A stretch of 64,000 bases of DNA from Oscillospiraceae bacterium (GTDB lineage Bacteria > Bacillota > Clostridia > Oscillospirales > Oscillospiraceae). Location: positions 1 through 64,000 of the forward strand of contig CAJTGJ010000013.1 in the NCBI GenBank assembly GCA_910575695.1, written 5' to 3'. Shown one piece after another: positions 48,452 to 56,607 of this stretch. Numbering within the stretch: position 1 is the stretch's first letter; every line of letters begins with the position of its first letter. Below the pieces are notes generated by a model, which worked only from the letters and a program-made list of their open reading frames with translations, ran no database searches and was not told where the DNA came from. A program made the position numbers and the translations under genes.

Positions 48452-49276
48452 ATGAGTAACCAGCAGAATGTCACCACGGTGGTGGAGTACAAGTCCTTTG
48501 CCCTTCCCGCCCCCATGGACGCCAGCTTTGACGCCGCCGATGTGGCGGAGGATCTGGAGGGCCTGGAGCTCTCCTTCCCCCGGGTGAAGATCCCCGGCGG
48601 CGGCGTGCCCCAGTTCAAGATGCCGGGCGAGGACCCGGACCACCCCACCTATGTGGGCGAGATCGAGGGGATCATCCTCTACAACCACTCCGCCAACGCC
48701 TGCTGGCCGGAGGGCAGCGAGTACGACGACAACACCCCGCCCCAGTGCCAGTCCATGGACGGCAAACAGGGCTACGGAGATCCCGGCCTGCTGTGCGAGG
48801 CCTGCGGCAACAACCAGTTCGGCTCCAGCGGCAAGGGCAAGTTGTGCAAGAATATGCGGATGCTCTACATCCTCCAGGATGGGGCGTATATGCCGCTCCA
48901 GCTGGCCTTGCCGCCCACCAGCATCAAGCCCTACAAGAACTTTGTCAACATGGCCTTTGCCCTGCGCAACCGTCCGGTTTACGGCAGCCTGGTGAAGATC
49001 ACGCTGAAGCCGGTGAGCAGCAACGGCTTCGACTACAGCGTCGCCGTGTTCAACCGGGTGCGGGATTTCGCCGGCGAGGAGCTGGCGGCGGTCAAGACGT
49101 ATGCCGAGGGGTTCCGCAAGATGGTCAAGGAGATGCTGGAACAGCGGGCCCAGGCCCATATGGAGGCCGCGGCCAACATCGTTCAGACGGTGGATGACCC
49201 GCTGGAGCTGCCGGACAACGACGGCCACTTCGCGGTGGGTATCCTGGACGGTGAGCGGGAGCTTATGCCCGCCTGA
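48452..49276 (+). CDS. ICE-conserved protein with zinc motif
   Basis: 274 residues, RBS AGGAGGAAAAATTC. A single-domain protein with GEIEGIILYNHSANACWPEG, then CEACGNNQFGSSGKGKLCKN, a probable four-cysteine zinc site, then PLQLALPPTSIKPYKNFVN. The arrangement recalls phage/ICE ssDNA-binding or recombination accessory proteins, but I cannot name the family. Its stop is in frame with the sigma-like gene that follows. Confidence 0.7.
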   Translation: MSNQQNVTTVVEYKSFALPAPMDASFDAADVAEDLEGLELSFPRVKIPGGGVPQFKMPGEDPDHPTYVGEIEGIILYNHSANACWPEGSEYDDNTPPQCQSMDGKQGYGDPGLLCEACGNNQFGSSGKGKLCKNMRMLYILQDGAYMPLQLALPPTSIKPYKNFVNMAFALRNRPVYGSLVKITLKPVSSNGFDYSVAVFNRVRDFAGEELAAVKTYAEGFRKMVKEMLEQRAQAHMEAAANIVQTVDDPLELPDNDGHFAVGILDGERELMPA

Positions 49277-49852
49277 ATCCGATTTGTAGAGCGGCAGAGC
49301 AGGCTGTTCCCGCAGTTTGCGCGGGGACAGCCCGCCCCGCTGGCGCCCCTCACGGAGGAACAGCGCCGGTTCGCGGACCGGCATCACGACCTGGTCTATT
49401 CGTTCCTGGGCAGGGGCGGCTACGCTGCGGGCGAGTATTACGACGTGGCCGCCCTGGGCTTTCTCCAGGCGGTGCAGCGGTATCTCACCCAGCCGTGGCT
49501 GAGGCGGTATGCCTTTTCCACCATCGCGTGGCAGGCCATGGCCCGCAGCGTCGCCGCGGACTACCGGGCGGAGGAACGCCGCCGCAATGCGGAACGGCGC
49601 TACCTGGAGACTGTCCGGGCCAGACCGCCCGACCCGCGCAGGGATTTGGAGGAGCAATTTGTCCTCCATGACCTGATCTCTATCGGCAACGAGGACCAGC
49701 GCCGCCTGATCCAGCTTCGGCTCCAGGGCTATACGGTGGCAGAGGCCGCCCAAGCCCAGGGCATGAGCGGCAAACGGGCCCGGAAGCTCCTGAATGGGCT
49801 GCACCGGGTGTATTCCGACACAGAAAGAGGGCTCAATATCCATGAATACTGA
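49277..49852 (+). CDS. Sigma-70-like factor without a canonical start
   Basis: The homology to sigma region 2 (FADRHHDLVYSFLGRGGYAA, EYYDVAALGFLQAVQRYLTQ) runs upstream of the first usable GTG (49445). The frame stays open back to the TGA of the previous gene (49274-49276), with no ATG, GTG or TTG between. Region 4 helix-turn-helix is near the end (YTVAEAAQAQGMSGKRARKL). Either translation starts at a near-cognate codon (ATC directly after the TGA) or the TGA is read through. From 49277 the product is 191 residues. Confidence 0.6.
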   Translation: MRFVERQSRLFPQFARGQPAPLAPLTEEQRRFADRHHDLVYSFLGRGGYAAGEYYDVAALGFLQAVQRYLTQPWLRRYAFSTIAWQAMARSVAADYRAEERRRNAERRYLETVRARPPDPRRDLEEQFVLHDLISIGNEDQRRLIQLRLQGYTVAEAAQAQGMSGKRARKLLNGLHRVYSDTERGLNIHEY

Positions 49853-50084
49853 GGGAAAGACTACAAAAACGCTGAACGGTATCTTACTGCGGCCATTGGC
49901 CGTGGGCGCGAAGGCCGTCATCCTCCATCAGGGGCAGGTCACGCTCACGTCCCGGGTGGTGTCCATCCACAGCTATGGCATGGGTGAGGTGCGCTTTGAG
50001 ACGCTGAACACCCAGTACCGCCTGCTGACGGGGCCCAGCTCCGAACCGGCGGCGGGCTGCTTTCCCCTGGCGATGGCCGCCTGA
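49842..50084 (+). CDS. Small unknown protein overlapping the sigma-like gene
   Basis: 80 residues beginning MNTEGKTTKTLNGILLRPLA and continuing with a beta-rich stretch (VILHQGQVTLTSRVVSI). It overlaps the previous gene by 11 bp and ends before a strong terminator. No family recognised. Confidence 0.6.
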   Translation: MNTEGKTTKTLNGILLRPLAVGAKAVILHQGQVTLTSRVVSIHSYGMGEVRFETLNTQYRLLTGPSSEPAAGCFPLAMAA

Positions 50085-50107
50085 ACAGGACAGCTGACAC
50101 ATGAAAA

Positions 50108-50151
50108 GCGCGGCAAAGGACCATCCAGGTCTTTTGCCGCGCCAATTTTTT
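50108..50151 (+). terminator. Strong intrinsic terminator
   Basis: GCGCGGCAAA (50108-50117) pairs with TTTGCCGCGC (50133-50142) with a further inner pairing, followed by CAATTTTTT. It ends the SSB-DUF932-sigma operon. Confidence 0.8.
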
Positions 50152-50167
50152 GTTGGAGTGATGAACA

Positions 50168-50638
50168 ATGCCAGGCCATGAAGCAAACACCGCCTATTTC
50201 CCGCCTCTCTGCGGCACAGTCGATTGTTTCCAGTGTGAGATCGCGTCCGAATGCTGGTGCCGCTGCAAATATCAGCGAAACAGGAGGGACTTTTCACACA
50301 CCTCCGGCCGCTGCCCCCGGCTCCCGGATTATCGGGGCTTCGTGGAGCAGGAACACAGGAAACTCTATGCCAAGACATTTTCGCTTGTCCATGCGGAGCG
50401 TGGCGAAGATGTGCTCTATCTGACCCTGACCGTTCCTGGGGTGAAACGGCCCAAAAAGGTATATCAGACCCAAAGCGGAGAATGGTATTTTCATGAGAAA
50501 AACGATGATGGCACCTATAGTAAGCGGGAAATATCCTTTGAATCATACCACAGCAGGGAACAGATTCTGGATCATATGGATATGGCCCATACGGATTACT
50601 GCTTGTTTCGAGCTGAAATCTTTGGCTACTGCATCTAA
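50168..50638 (+). CDS. Cys-rich unknown protein
   Basis: 156 residues, RBS TTGGAGTG. The N-terminal 50 residues hold six cysteines (CGTVDCFQCEIASECWCRCK), which could bind metal. The rest is alpha/beta with GEWYFHEKNDDGTYSKREIS. No family recognised. First of a group with a pentapeptide-repeat and a YkgJ-type protein. Confidence 0.6.
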   Translation: MPGHEANTAYFPPLCGTVDCFQCEIASECWCRCKYQRNRRDFSHTSGRCPRLPDYRGFVEQEHRKLYAKTFSLVHAERGEDVLYLTLTVPGVKRPKKVYQTQSGEWYFHEKNDDGTYSKREISFESYHSREQILDHMDMAHTDYCLFRAEIFGYCI

Positions 50639-50656
50639 AAAGAGGAGAATTATACC

Positions 50657-51511
50657 ATGATTGACTACAAAGCCGTGCCAAGCGGGCTGGAGCTCAGCCG
50701 CCGCATCGCGGACTGCCTGGAGGCGTCCGCGCCCCGTGGCTATGACCCTGGCGAACGTCCCCGGGCCATCCAAGAGCTCAATGACATCTTGCAGGGCCGG
50801 TCCGCCCGGTCAGCGGATGAACTGCTGGCGGAACTGGACAAGTGCGGGGACACCTGGCTCCCAGCAGTCCTGGGGGATGTTCGGGCGTTCCTGCGCCAGA
50901 AGGCGCTGCTGACCAAGCCCTATCACAAGCGCCCCAGCCGGAAAGCGTTTGCATTTCAGTGGGCGAAGGGTTCCGATGGCCGCAAACTGAAGGTCATCGA
51001 CCAAAGGCTGTATGACCGTGCTGCCAGGGAGGGCTTTCCGGCCAATTTCTTCCGGGAGGCCAGCTTTGACCATGTGACCTTTTTCTGCCTGCCGGACAAG
51101 GTGGATTTCTGCGGTTCGGAGCTGCATGGCTGCAAATTTGCCGTGTGCCGCATAGGTGGCATTTCCTTCGGGTACAGCCGTATCTATGATACGGAGTTTT
51201 ACTCGTCTGTTCTGAGCCATGTGGATATGTACGAGGCCACCCTGGCCCATACCCGGTTCCATGACTGCGAGCTGTCCCACTTGATGGTACAGAACGCCAC
51301 GCTGAAAAGCTGCCACACCGCCGACTGCACGATGGATGAGGTGGATTATGCCGGTTCCACCCTGGACGGATGCACCTTCAGCCGGATCACCGCCGGCACG
51401 GTCTGCCTGGACTGGACTACCATTACCCAGGGCGGGGCCACCGAGGAGGAGTGCCGCCAAAACCGGAAGGACGTTTACCGGGCCCTGGGCGTGAAGGGGG
51501 ACGCCGCATGA
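50657..51511 (+). CDS. Pentapeptide-repeat protein
   Basis: 284 residues. Residues about 135-250 follow a loose A(D/N)LxX pentapeptide pattern (VDFCGSELHGCKFAVCRIGG, THTAD-like units, DYAGSTLDGCTFSRI), giving a right-handed beta-helix. The N-terminal 120 residues are helical. Known members mimic DNA or act in resistance (Qnr, MfpA) or defence evasion, but most are unknown. It overlaps the YkgJ gene by 4 bp. Confidence 0.75.
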   Translation: MIDYKAVPSGLELSRRIADCLEASAPRGYDPGERPRAIQELNDILQGRSARSADELLAELDKCGDTWLPAVLGDVRAFLRQKALLTKPYHKRPSRKAFAFQWAKGSDGRKLKVIDQRLYDRAAREGFPANFFREASFDHVTFFCLPDKVDFCGSELHGCKFAVCRIGGISFGYSRIYDTEFYSSVLSHVDMYEATLAHTRFHDCELSHLMVQNATLKSCHTADCTMDEVDYAGSTLDGCTFSRITAGTVCLDWTTITQGGATEEECRQNRKDVYRALGVKGDAA

Positions 51512-52170
51512 GCCGCGCCATCCCTGTCCGGCCCAAGGACTGGATGTGCTTCCAATGCCGCCGGTGCGCCGGCTGCTGCCGGGATCTGGAGGGCCAGCTG
51601 ATGCTGGAACCGCTGGACGCCTATCGTCTGGCCCGGTGTCTCCGGGAGCAGGGAGAGGCCGGTTCCATCCATGACGTGTACGAACGCTATGCCCACACCG
51701 ATCTTCTGGAAGGCCGTCTGACCATCTATCTGATGAACACGGTGGGCAATGACCATGCCTGCGTCCTTCTCAAAGATGGACGATGCTCCGCTTATGAGGG
51801 CAGGCCCTCTGTCTGCCGGATCTACCCGCTGAGTGTGCGGCCCGGGCAGAGGGGGAAGCCCTTTGAATACTACCGCTGTGTGGATCAGCACGCGGCCCAC
51901 TTTTCTGACGGCAAGTTGCAGGTGAAGGACTGGCTCCACGAGAACTTCTCCAGGGAAAGCCGGGAGTTTTGGGCCGCTGAGGGCAGCGCCCTGCCCACCC
52001 TGGGCTGTCTGCTGAACAAGCTGGACGCCGGAAAACTCCGGGCCAGTCTGTTCCAGATCCTCTACTACCGCTACTACAACTACGACCTGGATCTGCCCTT
52101 TATGCCGCAGTATCAAAAAAATATGGCGGCGCTGGTGCATTTCCTCCAGCAAAGATTGGGGGAGGTGTAG
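51508..52170 (+). CDS. YkgJ-family cysteine-cluster protein
   Basis: 220 residues from ATG overlapping the previous stop (ATGA). Cysteine cluster CFQCRRCAGCCRDLEGQLML near the start and CSAYEGRPSVCRIYPLSVRP further on: the YkgJ pattern CxxCxxCC plus C and RPxxCRxxP. Probably binds zinc or an Fe-S cluster. Coupled to the pentapeptide protein. Function unknown. Confidence 0.85.
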   Translation: MSRAIPVRPKDWMCFQCRRCAGCCRDLEGQLMLEPLDAYRLARCLREQGEAGSIHDVYERYAHTDLLEGRLTIYLMNTVGNDHACVLLKDGRCSAYEGRPSVCRIYPLSVRPGQRGKPFEYYRCVDQHAAHFSDGKLQVKDWLHENFSRESREFWAAEGSALPTLGCLLNKLDAGKLRASLFQILYYRYYNYDLDLPFMPQYQKNMAALVHFLQQRLGEV

Positions 52171-52173
52171 GCC

Positions 52174-52347
52174 GTGTTTGCGCTGGAGCGGCGGATAGGC
52201 CGCCGATGGGTTCGGTGCGCCGTCTGTGGGAACCGTGCCCTGTTGGATAGAGTGCGGGCGGGCCAGCCCCGGCCAAAGGACTGGCGGGTGATGGCCATGT
52301 CGTGCTACGTCAAGGGCCTTTCAGGGAATTTCGCACGAAGTGCTTGA
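52174..52347 (+). CDS. Small zinc-motif protein
   Basis: 57 residues from GTG 8 bp after GGAGG. It has the pair RWVRCAVCGNRALLD near the start and a second MSCY cysteine. It starts just after the YkgJ stop. Weak but consistent evidence. Confidence 0.5.
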   Translation: MFALERRIGRRWVRCAVCGNRALLDRVRAGQPRPKDWRVMAMSCYVKGLSGNFARSA

Positions 52348-52372
52348 TTAAATCGGACGATTGACATATACT
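52344..52372 (+). promoter_or_regulatory. Promoter of the Phd/PIN module
   Basis: TTGATT (52344-52349), 17 bp, TATACT (52367-52372), 38 bp before the antitoxin ATG. Confidence 0.55.
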
Positions 52373-52409
52373 ATAGGTGAAACCATCTGTGTGAAAGGAG
52401 TGCTGGCAA

Positions 52410-52625
52410 ATGTCTATCACCGCGACAGAGCTGAAAAAGAACCTGGGTAAATACCTGGCCCTGTCCAGCAAGGAGGACATCTACATCACCCGGAACGGAA
52501 CGGTGGTGGCCAAGCTGTCCAACCCCTTTCAGGACCGGGTGGATATGGCCAAGTCTCTGTTTGGCATCCTCCCTCCTGACATTACCGTGGAACAGGCCCG
52601 TGAGGAAAGGCTGGATCAGATATGA
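52410..52625 (+). CDS. Phd/YefM-type antitoxin
   Basis: 71 residues, RBS AAAGGAGTG. The N-terminus SITATELKKNLGKYLALSSK and YITRNGTVVAKLSNP match the Phd/YefM fold. The C-terminal 25 residues would wrap the toxin. Overlaps the PIN toxin by 4 bp (ATGA). Confidence 0.88.
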   Translation: MSITATELKKNLGKYLALSSKEDIYITRNGTVVAKLSNPFQDRVDMAKSLFGILPPDITVEQAREERLDQI

Positions 52626-53053
52626 GGGCGTTAATAGACACCTGTATCATAATTGACGCGCTCCAGGCCCGGGAACCCTTCGCGGAGGATGCACAGCAAA
52701 TCTTTCTTGCCGTGGCAAATAAGCGCGTCATGGGCTTCCTCACCGCGAAATCGGCGGCGGATATCTACTACATCACCCACCGCCACACCCACAGTGACCA
52801 GGAAACCCGGCGTGTGCTGGGCACCCTGTTCAACCTGTTCGAGCTGCTGGATACCGCTGGGATGGATTGCCGGCGGGCGATATCGTCCGAACTCACAGAC
52901 TACGAGGACGCCATGATGACAGAGACCGCCCTGCGCTGCGGGATGGACTGCATCGTGACCAGAAATCTCAGAGACTATGGAAAAGCCCCCGTTCAGGTGT
53001 ATTCCCCCTCTGCGTTTTTAACGCAAATCGAGGAGGACATCGGGGAAGAATGA
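52622..53053 (+). CDS. PIN-domain toxin (VapC-like)
   Basis: 143 residues. Acidic residues of the PIN active site: ALIDTCIIIDALQAREPF (first Asp), ELTDYEDAMMTETALRCGMD (middle Glu/Asp) and IVTRNLRDY (last Asp). PIN toxins cut tRNA or rRNA. Pairs with the upstream antitoxin, an addiction module that should stabilise the ICE. Confidence 0.9.
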   Translation: MRALIDTCIIIDALQAREPFAEDAQQIFLAVANKRVMGFLTAKSAADIYYITHRHTHSDQETRRVLGTLFNLFELLDTAGMDCRRAISSELTDYEDAMMTETALRCGMDCIVTRNLRDYGKAPVQVYSPSAFLTQIEEDIGEE

Positions 53054-53084
53054 CCGTTCCCGCAGATTGCGGGGAACAGATATC

Positions 53085-53127
53085 AAAGGACTGTCAGACT
53101 GTATCCATACAGTTTGGCAGTCCTTTT
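53085..53127 (+). terminator. Terminator after the PIN toxin
   Basis: AAAGGACTG and CAGTCCTTTT arms around an inner CAGACTGT/ACAGTTTG stem. A smaller CCCGCA/TGCGGG-type stem lies at 53056-53077. Confidence 0.7.
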
Positions 53128-53150
53128 GCGTTTAGAAAGGAGTCTCAGAT

Positions 53151-53381
53151 GTGAATGAGCGCAGTTTTTCAAATCCCGCCAAGCTGTATTGGTATCAGGA
53201 TCTCTCCTGTCCCGTCTGCGGCGGGGAGGTGAACTCCTGGGACAAGCGGTGCAGCCGGGCGCTGGGTTACAAGCAGATCGTGTGCGAGGGCTGTATTGCC
53301 CAGGAATACCAAATTGAAGTGAAGGAGCTGAGAGACACCATGAAGGAGCACTTTGGCCTGATCCCGTGTCCCGGGATATGA
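53151..53381 (+). CDS. Zinc-finger-like small protein
   Basis: 76 residues from GTG after AAAGGAG. CPVCGGEVNSWDKRC and KQIVCEGCIAQEYQIEV give a four-cysteine zinc site, then a charged helix. First gene of the operon that ends with the two large unknown proteins; overlaps the next gene by 4 bp (ATGA). Confidence 0.65.
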   Translation: MNERSFSNPAKLYWYQDLSCPVCGGEVNSWDKRCSRALGYKQIVCEGCIAQEYQIEVKELRDTMKEHFGLIPCPGI

Positions 53382-54463
53382 ACGGGGAGCTGAACGACCT
53401 GACCCGGCGGCTCTATGCCCAGGGCTATACCAGGGAGCACCACCCGGACACGGTCTGCTGGGGCGACTGGCAGAACTTCTCCTACAAGTGGGAGACCATG
53501 CTGGGCTTCACCTGGGAGACCCCCTGCGGCCTGCTGATCCAAGGCAGCAGCGATGTTGGGCGCGGCTTCAACATAGGCAACTGCTGGTTTCAGAACGTCT
53601 GGTACTGTGCGGAAAACGACAATCCGCTGCTGCACTGTCCCTATTATCGGAAAAACTGCCAGCATATCCCGCAGGGATTGAAACTTATTATGTGTCCCTG
53701 CCACCGGACGGACAGGCCCTATGACTATGAACACAGTGTGGAAAAAATCGAGACCGAGAACGCCAGAGAAGCCCATAAGCAGTACATGGAGCTCACAGGC
53801 GGCGCCTACTGCGCCTGTGTGGTGGGCAGCAACGGTTACGAGGGCGGCTGGTACGAGGTCAAGTATGACGTAGCACAGTGCATCCAGGTACAGTGTAAAA
53901 ACCCGGTCTGCGTCATCCGCAAGCAGCCCCGTGATTTGAAAAAGGTCAACATTTTCTACGATGTCCGCCGCACCTGGATCACCCGCCGGGGCTTTCTGGA
54001 GGAGAAAAAGGTGGAGGTCACCAAGGGGATGAAGGTCTTTGACCGCCCCGTGGCCCGGACAGACGCGGAGATATGGCTGAAGATCAAGGAGCACGAGGCC
54101 AGCCCTCTGAACAACTATACCGTGATCGAGCATCCGAGGAAAACCATGGAGGATCGCCGCCAGGAGTATTTCTCAAAAATGCACCGGCACTATGACGACC
54201 TCTATGACTATTTTGAGTTCCACTATGAGGTGGAGAACATCCGCATCGCCCGGAGCGAGCAGCGGGACCTTTTGCAGGATCTGCGGGACGCCGCCGAGGG
54301 CATCGAGGTCGTCCACAACATCGACCAGCTCAAGGCCAAAGCCGAGAAAAAACGGGCGGCCAAAGTCCACCGCCGGGAGCTGAAGGTGCGCAGGGCGCAA
54401 AGAGCGGCCCTGCTGTCCCAAACGGAAGAACAAATTTCCATTTTTGGAGGTGATTCTGAATGA
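53378..54463 (+). CDS. Cys/Trp-rich unknown protein
   Basis: 361 residues from the ATG coupled to the previous stop. The first half is rich in Cys, Trp and Tyr (DTVCWGDWQNFSYKWETMLG, NCWFQNVWYCAENDNPLLHC, YYRKNCQHIP, MCPCHRTDRP), the rest charged and helical (KAKAEKKRAAKVHRRELKVR). Probably a metal-binding globular domain plus a basic tail. No family recognised. It overlaps the 715-residue gene by 4 bp. Confidence 0.7.
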   Translation: MNGELNDLTRRLYAQGYTREHHPDTVCWGDWQNFSYKWETMLGFTWETPCGLLIQGSSDVGRGFNIGNCWFQNVWYCAENDNPLLHCPYYRKNCQHIPQGLKLIMCPCHRTDRPYDYEHSVEKIETENAREAHKQYMELTGGAYCACVVGSNGYEGGWYEVKYDVAQCIQVQCKNPVCVIRKQPRDLKKVNIFYDVRRTWITRRGFLEEKKVEVTKGMKVFDRPVARTDAEIWLKIKEHEASPLNNYTVIEHPRKTMEDRRQEYFSKMHRHYDDLYDYFEFHYEVENIRIARSEQRDLLQDLRDAAEGIEVVHNIDQLKAKAEKKRAAKVHRRELKVRRAQRAALLSQTEEQISIFGGDSE

Positions 54464-56607
54464 ATTTGTCAAACATGGGCGCCTATGGGCTGCAAATCAA
54501 TTTGAAGCTGCTAAACGACATCATTGCTTTTGTCGTCACCACCGCCAAGGCTAATTACGCCCAGATGGAGGAACTGCGAAAGAGGTGCATATTCCCCCTG
54601 TCCTCCACATCCGAAACGCTGCAGCGGGACTATGGCTTTATGTACCTGGGCGAACTGCTGGAACGGTATGAGGAGCGCTTCGGCATGAGCCTCCCCGACC
54701 GCAGGGCCATTGCCCTGGCCCTGGGCTACACCAGGGATATCGCCACACCGGAAATGTTTGTGGGGAGCCAGCGGGCCGACTTTATCCAGGGGGTGCGGCG
54801 GTGCGCGGAAAGCGACCTCTACCTCACCGGCGCCCTCTGCCTGATCTACGGGGGCGAGAGCGGCGCGGCAGCCATTGAGCAAAAGCTGAAGGAATGGGCA
54901 TACACCCAGACCGAGGAGCTGATCTTCGCCATGAGCCTGTTTCCCGACGGGGAACAGGCCCTCGCCCAATTCAGCGACCAGTTAGTGACCCTGCTGGGAA
55001 AGGGGCGGACCCTTTCCGTGTTTGGCAACACGGACATTTTTAACCAGGTATTTGCCATGCTGTTCCCGCTGAAAAAGCGGATGAAGGCCAGACACATGGA
55101 TCTGCTCCGGGCCCTGCTGTCCCTGCCTGTCTCCTTCGTGAGGGAGGGCAGCAAGCACTATGGCTGGCTGACAGACCACGGCTATACCCCCATTAAGATC
55201 GCATACGCCAATATTGCGGCCCTGTGCAGCCAGTGTGTTCCCGGCGGCCCCGGACGCAATTCTCTCACGGCGGAAAAACTTGTTGTCTCGCTGTTCCGCG
55301 CCGTTCTGACCCATGACCAGCCCCTGTCTGCCGAGGTCTACCAACAGCTCACCCAAATCTATCAGATGTATGCAAAGTTTGACATCAAATGCTATGAGAA
55401 ACACCGGCTGGCTGAAACATTGACGGTCGGCGTGCATATCCAGACCCCCGAGACCATGGCCTGGTTCATCCGCTGCACCGACGAACCTCTCCATCCGGCC
55501 ACCGCCAGCTTCGATGTCATGGATCCCAAGTGGGACCCCCTGGTTGGCAGCCTGGATACGAAGCACTACCTCAAGCTGTTTGAAAGCTGTCTGACTGAGG
55601 ACATGGACGCCGCCCAGATCCGCGAACGGTTGGACCGATATCAGGCCCTCACCCAAAAGGATTTCCTGGATCGTTACCGCGAGGACGCCTTTGCCGGCAG
55701 GTTCCCTCTCATGGTCAAGGTGGGTATCATCGACCTGTGGACGGCCTTCCAGGGCTGTCTGTCCGAGGATGGCGATGTATCCAACTCCACCTTGCTGCGC
55801 CATATCGGGGGCTGTTGCCATGACATCCAGACGTTGCAGGCGGTCGAATTTCTGACACGGTTCCTGCCCCAATATGGATTCCAGGGAGCAAAGACATATT
55901 TTGGCCGCTATCGGGATGGCTTTGAAGATGAACTGTGGGCGCAAAAAGGCTATAACGGCAGCGAGATCACACTCAAGCTCCAGCGTGATTTCCTTGCGGA
56001 TGACCCGGATCGACAGCGCCTGCTGCTCCACTGGGTGGATGAGTATTTTTTCACGAAACAGCCAAAACGCTACCTTGACTTTGTGATCGCCCTGCTGAAG
56101 GATGAGGGCGCGGCCACCCTGCTGTCCCCCGGGGACCAGCGTGGATTATTTGACGCGGTGATCGCCCAATCGAAGCTGTCTGCCTGGGACGCTAAAGAGC
56201 TAAAACAGCGTTACCTGACGCCGGAGGAACAACAGGCGGATCAGGAGGCCAAAGAGGCGGCGGAAGCGGAAGAAAAGCGGCAGGCACACTTTGACATGAT
56301 CCAGAGCATCGAGGCCTGCTATGCCGATTCCAACGATGGCACATTTGGAGCTGTCTTGAAGTATCTGGATAAGTACCGCTACTACAATGACCGGGAGGCC
56401 ATTGCCCACCGTGTGGTGCGCGATGGATTGGAACCGCTTTTGGACGGCACTGGGTATGCCCTGGCCCCAGCGGAGGCGGAGCGTTTTCTGATCGTCTGCC
56501 GGGAGCTGCTCCGCACCGGCGCTTTGACCTGGGCAGAGCTGCAATCTTACATTTTGAAGGTGAAGGAGGTCGAACCGGATGATCCTGACGAAGATCCAGG
56601 CGAATGA
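54460..56607 (+). CDS. Large helical protein of unknown function
   Basis: 715 residues, predominantly helical by eye, without transmembrane segments, repeats or a P-loop that I can identify. It starts MNLSNMGAYGLQINLKLLND and ends in a Glu/Asp-rich tail. Overlaps at both ends (4 bp and 29 bp) put it in a tightly coupled operon with 53378-54463 and 56579-59119, so the three products probably form a complex. Not recognised; candidate part of a new system. Confidence 0.8.
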   Translation: MNLSNMGAYGLQINLKLLNDIIAFVVTTAKANYAQMEELRKRCIFPLSSTSETLQRDYGFMYLGELLERYEERFGMSLPDRRAIALALGYTRDIATPEMFVGSQRADFIQGVRRCAESDLYLTGALCLIYGGESGAAAIEQKLKEWAYTQTEELIFAMSLFPDGEQALAQFSDQLVTLLGKGRTLSVFGNTDIFNQVFAMLFPLKKRMKARHMDLLRALLSLPVSFVREGSKHYGWLTDHGYTPIKIAYANIAALCSQCVPGGPGRNSLTAEKLVVSLFRAVLTHDQPLSAEVYQQLTQIYQMYAKFDIKCYEKHRLAETLTVGVHIQTPETMAWFIRCTDEPLHPATASFDVMDPKWDPLVGSLDTKHYLKLFESCLTEDMDAAQIRERLDRYQALTQKDFLDRYREDAFAGRFPLMVKVGIIDLWTAFQGCLSEDGDVSNSTLLRHIGGCCHDIQTLQAVEFLTRFLPQYGFQGAKTYFGRYRDGFEDELWAQKGYNGSEITLKLQRDFLADDPDRQRLLLHWVDEYFFTKQPKRYLDFVIALLKDEGAATLLSPGDQRGLFDAVIAQSKLSAWDAKELKQRYLTPEEQQADQEAKEAAEAEEKRQAHFDMIQSIEACYADSNDGTFGAVLKYLDKYRYYNDREAIAHRVVRDGLEPLLDGTGYALAPAEAERFLIVCRELLRTGALTWAELQSYILKVKEVEPDDPDEDPGE

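Noticed and set aside
47279-49921. 880-codon minus-strand frame across DUF932 and neighbours
   Set aside because: Spans several confident plus-strand genes with their own RBSs; no domain in the translation.
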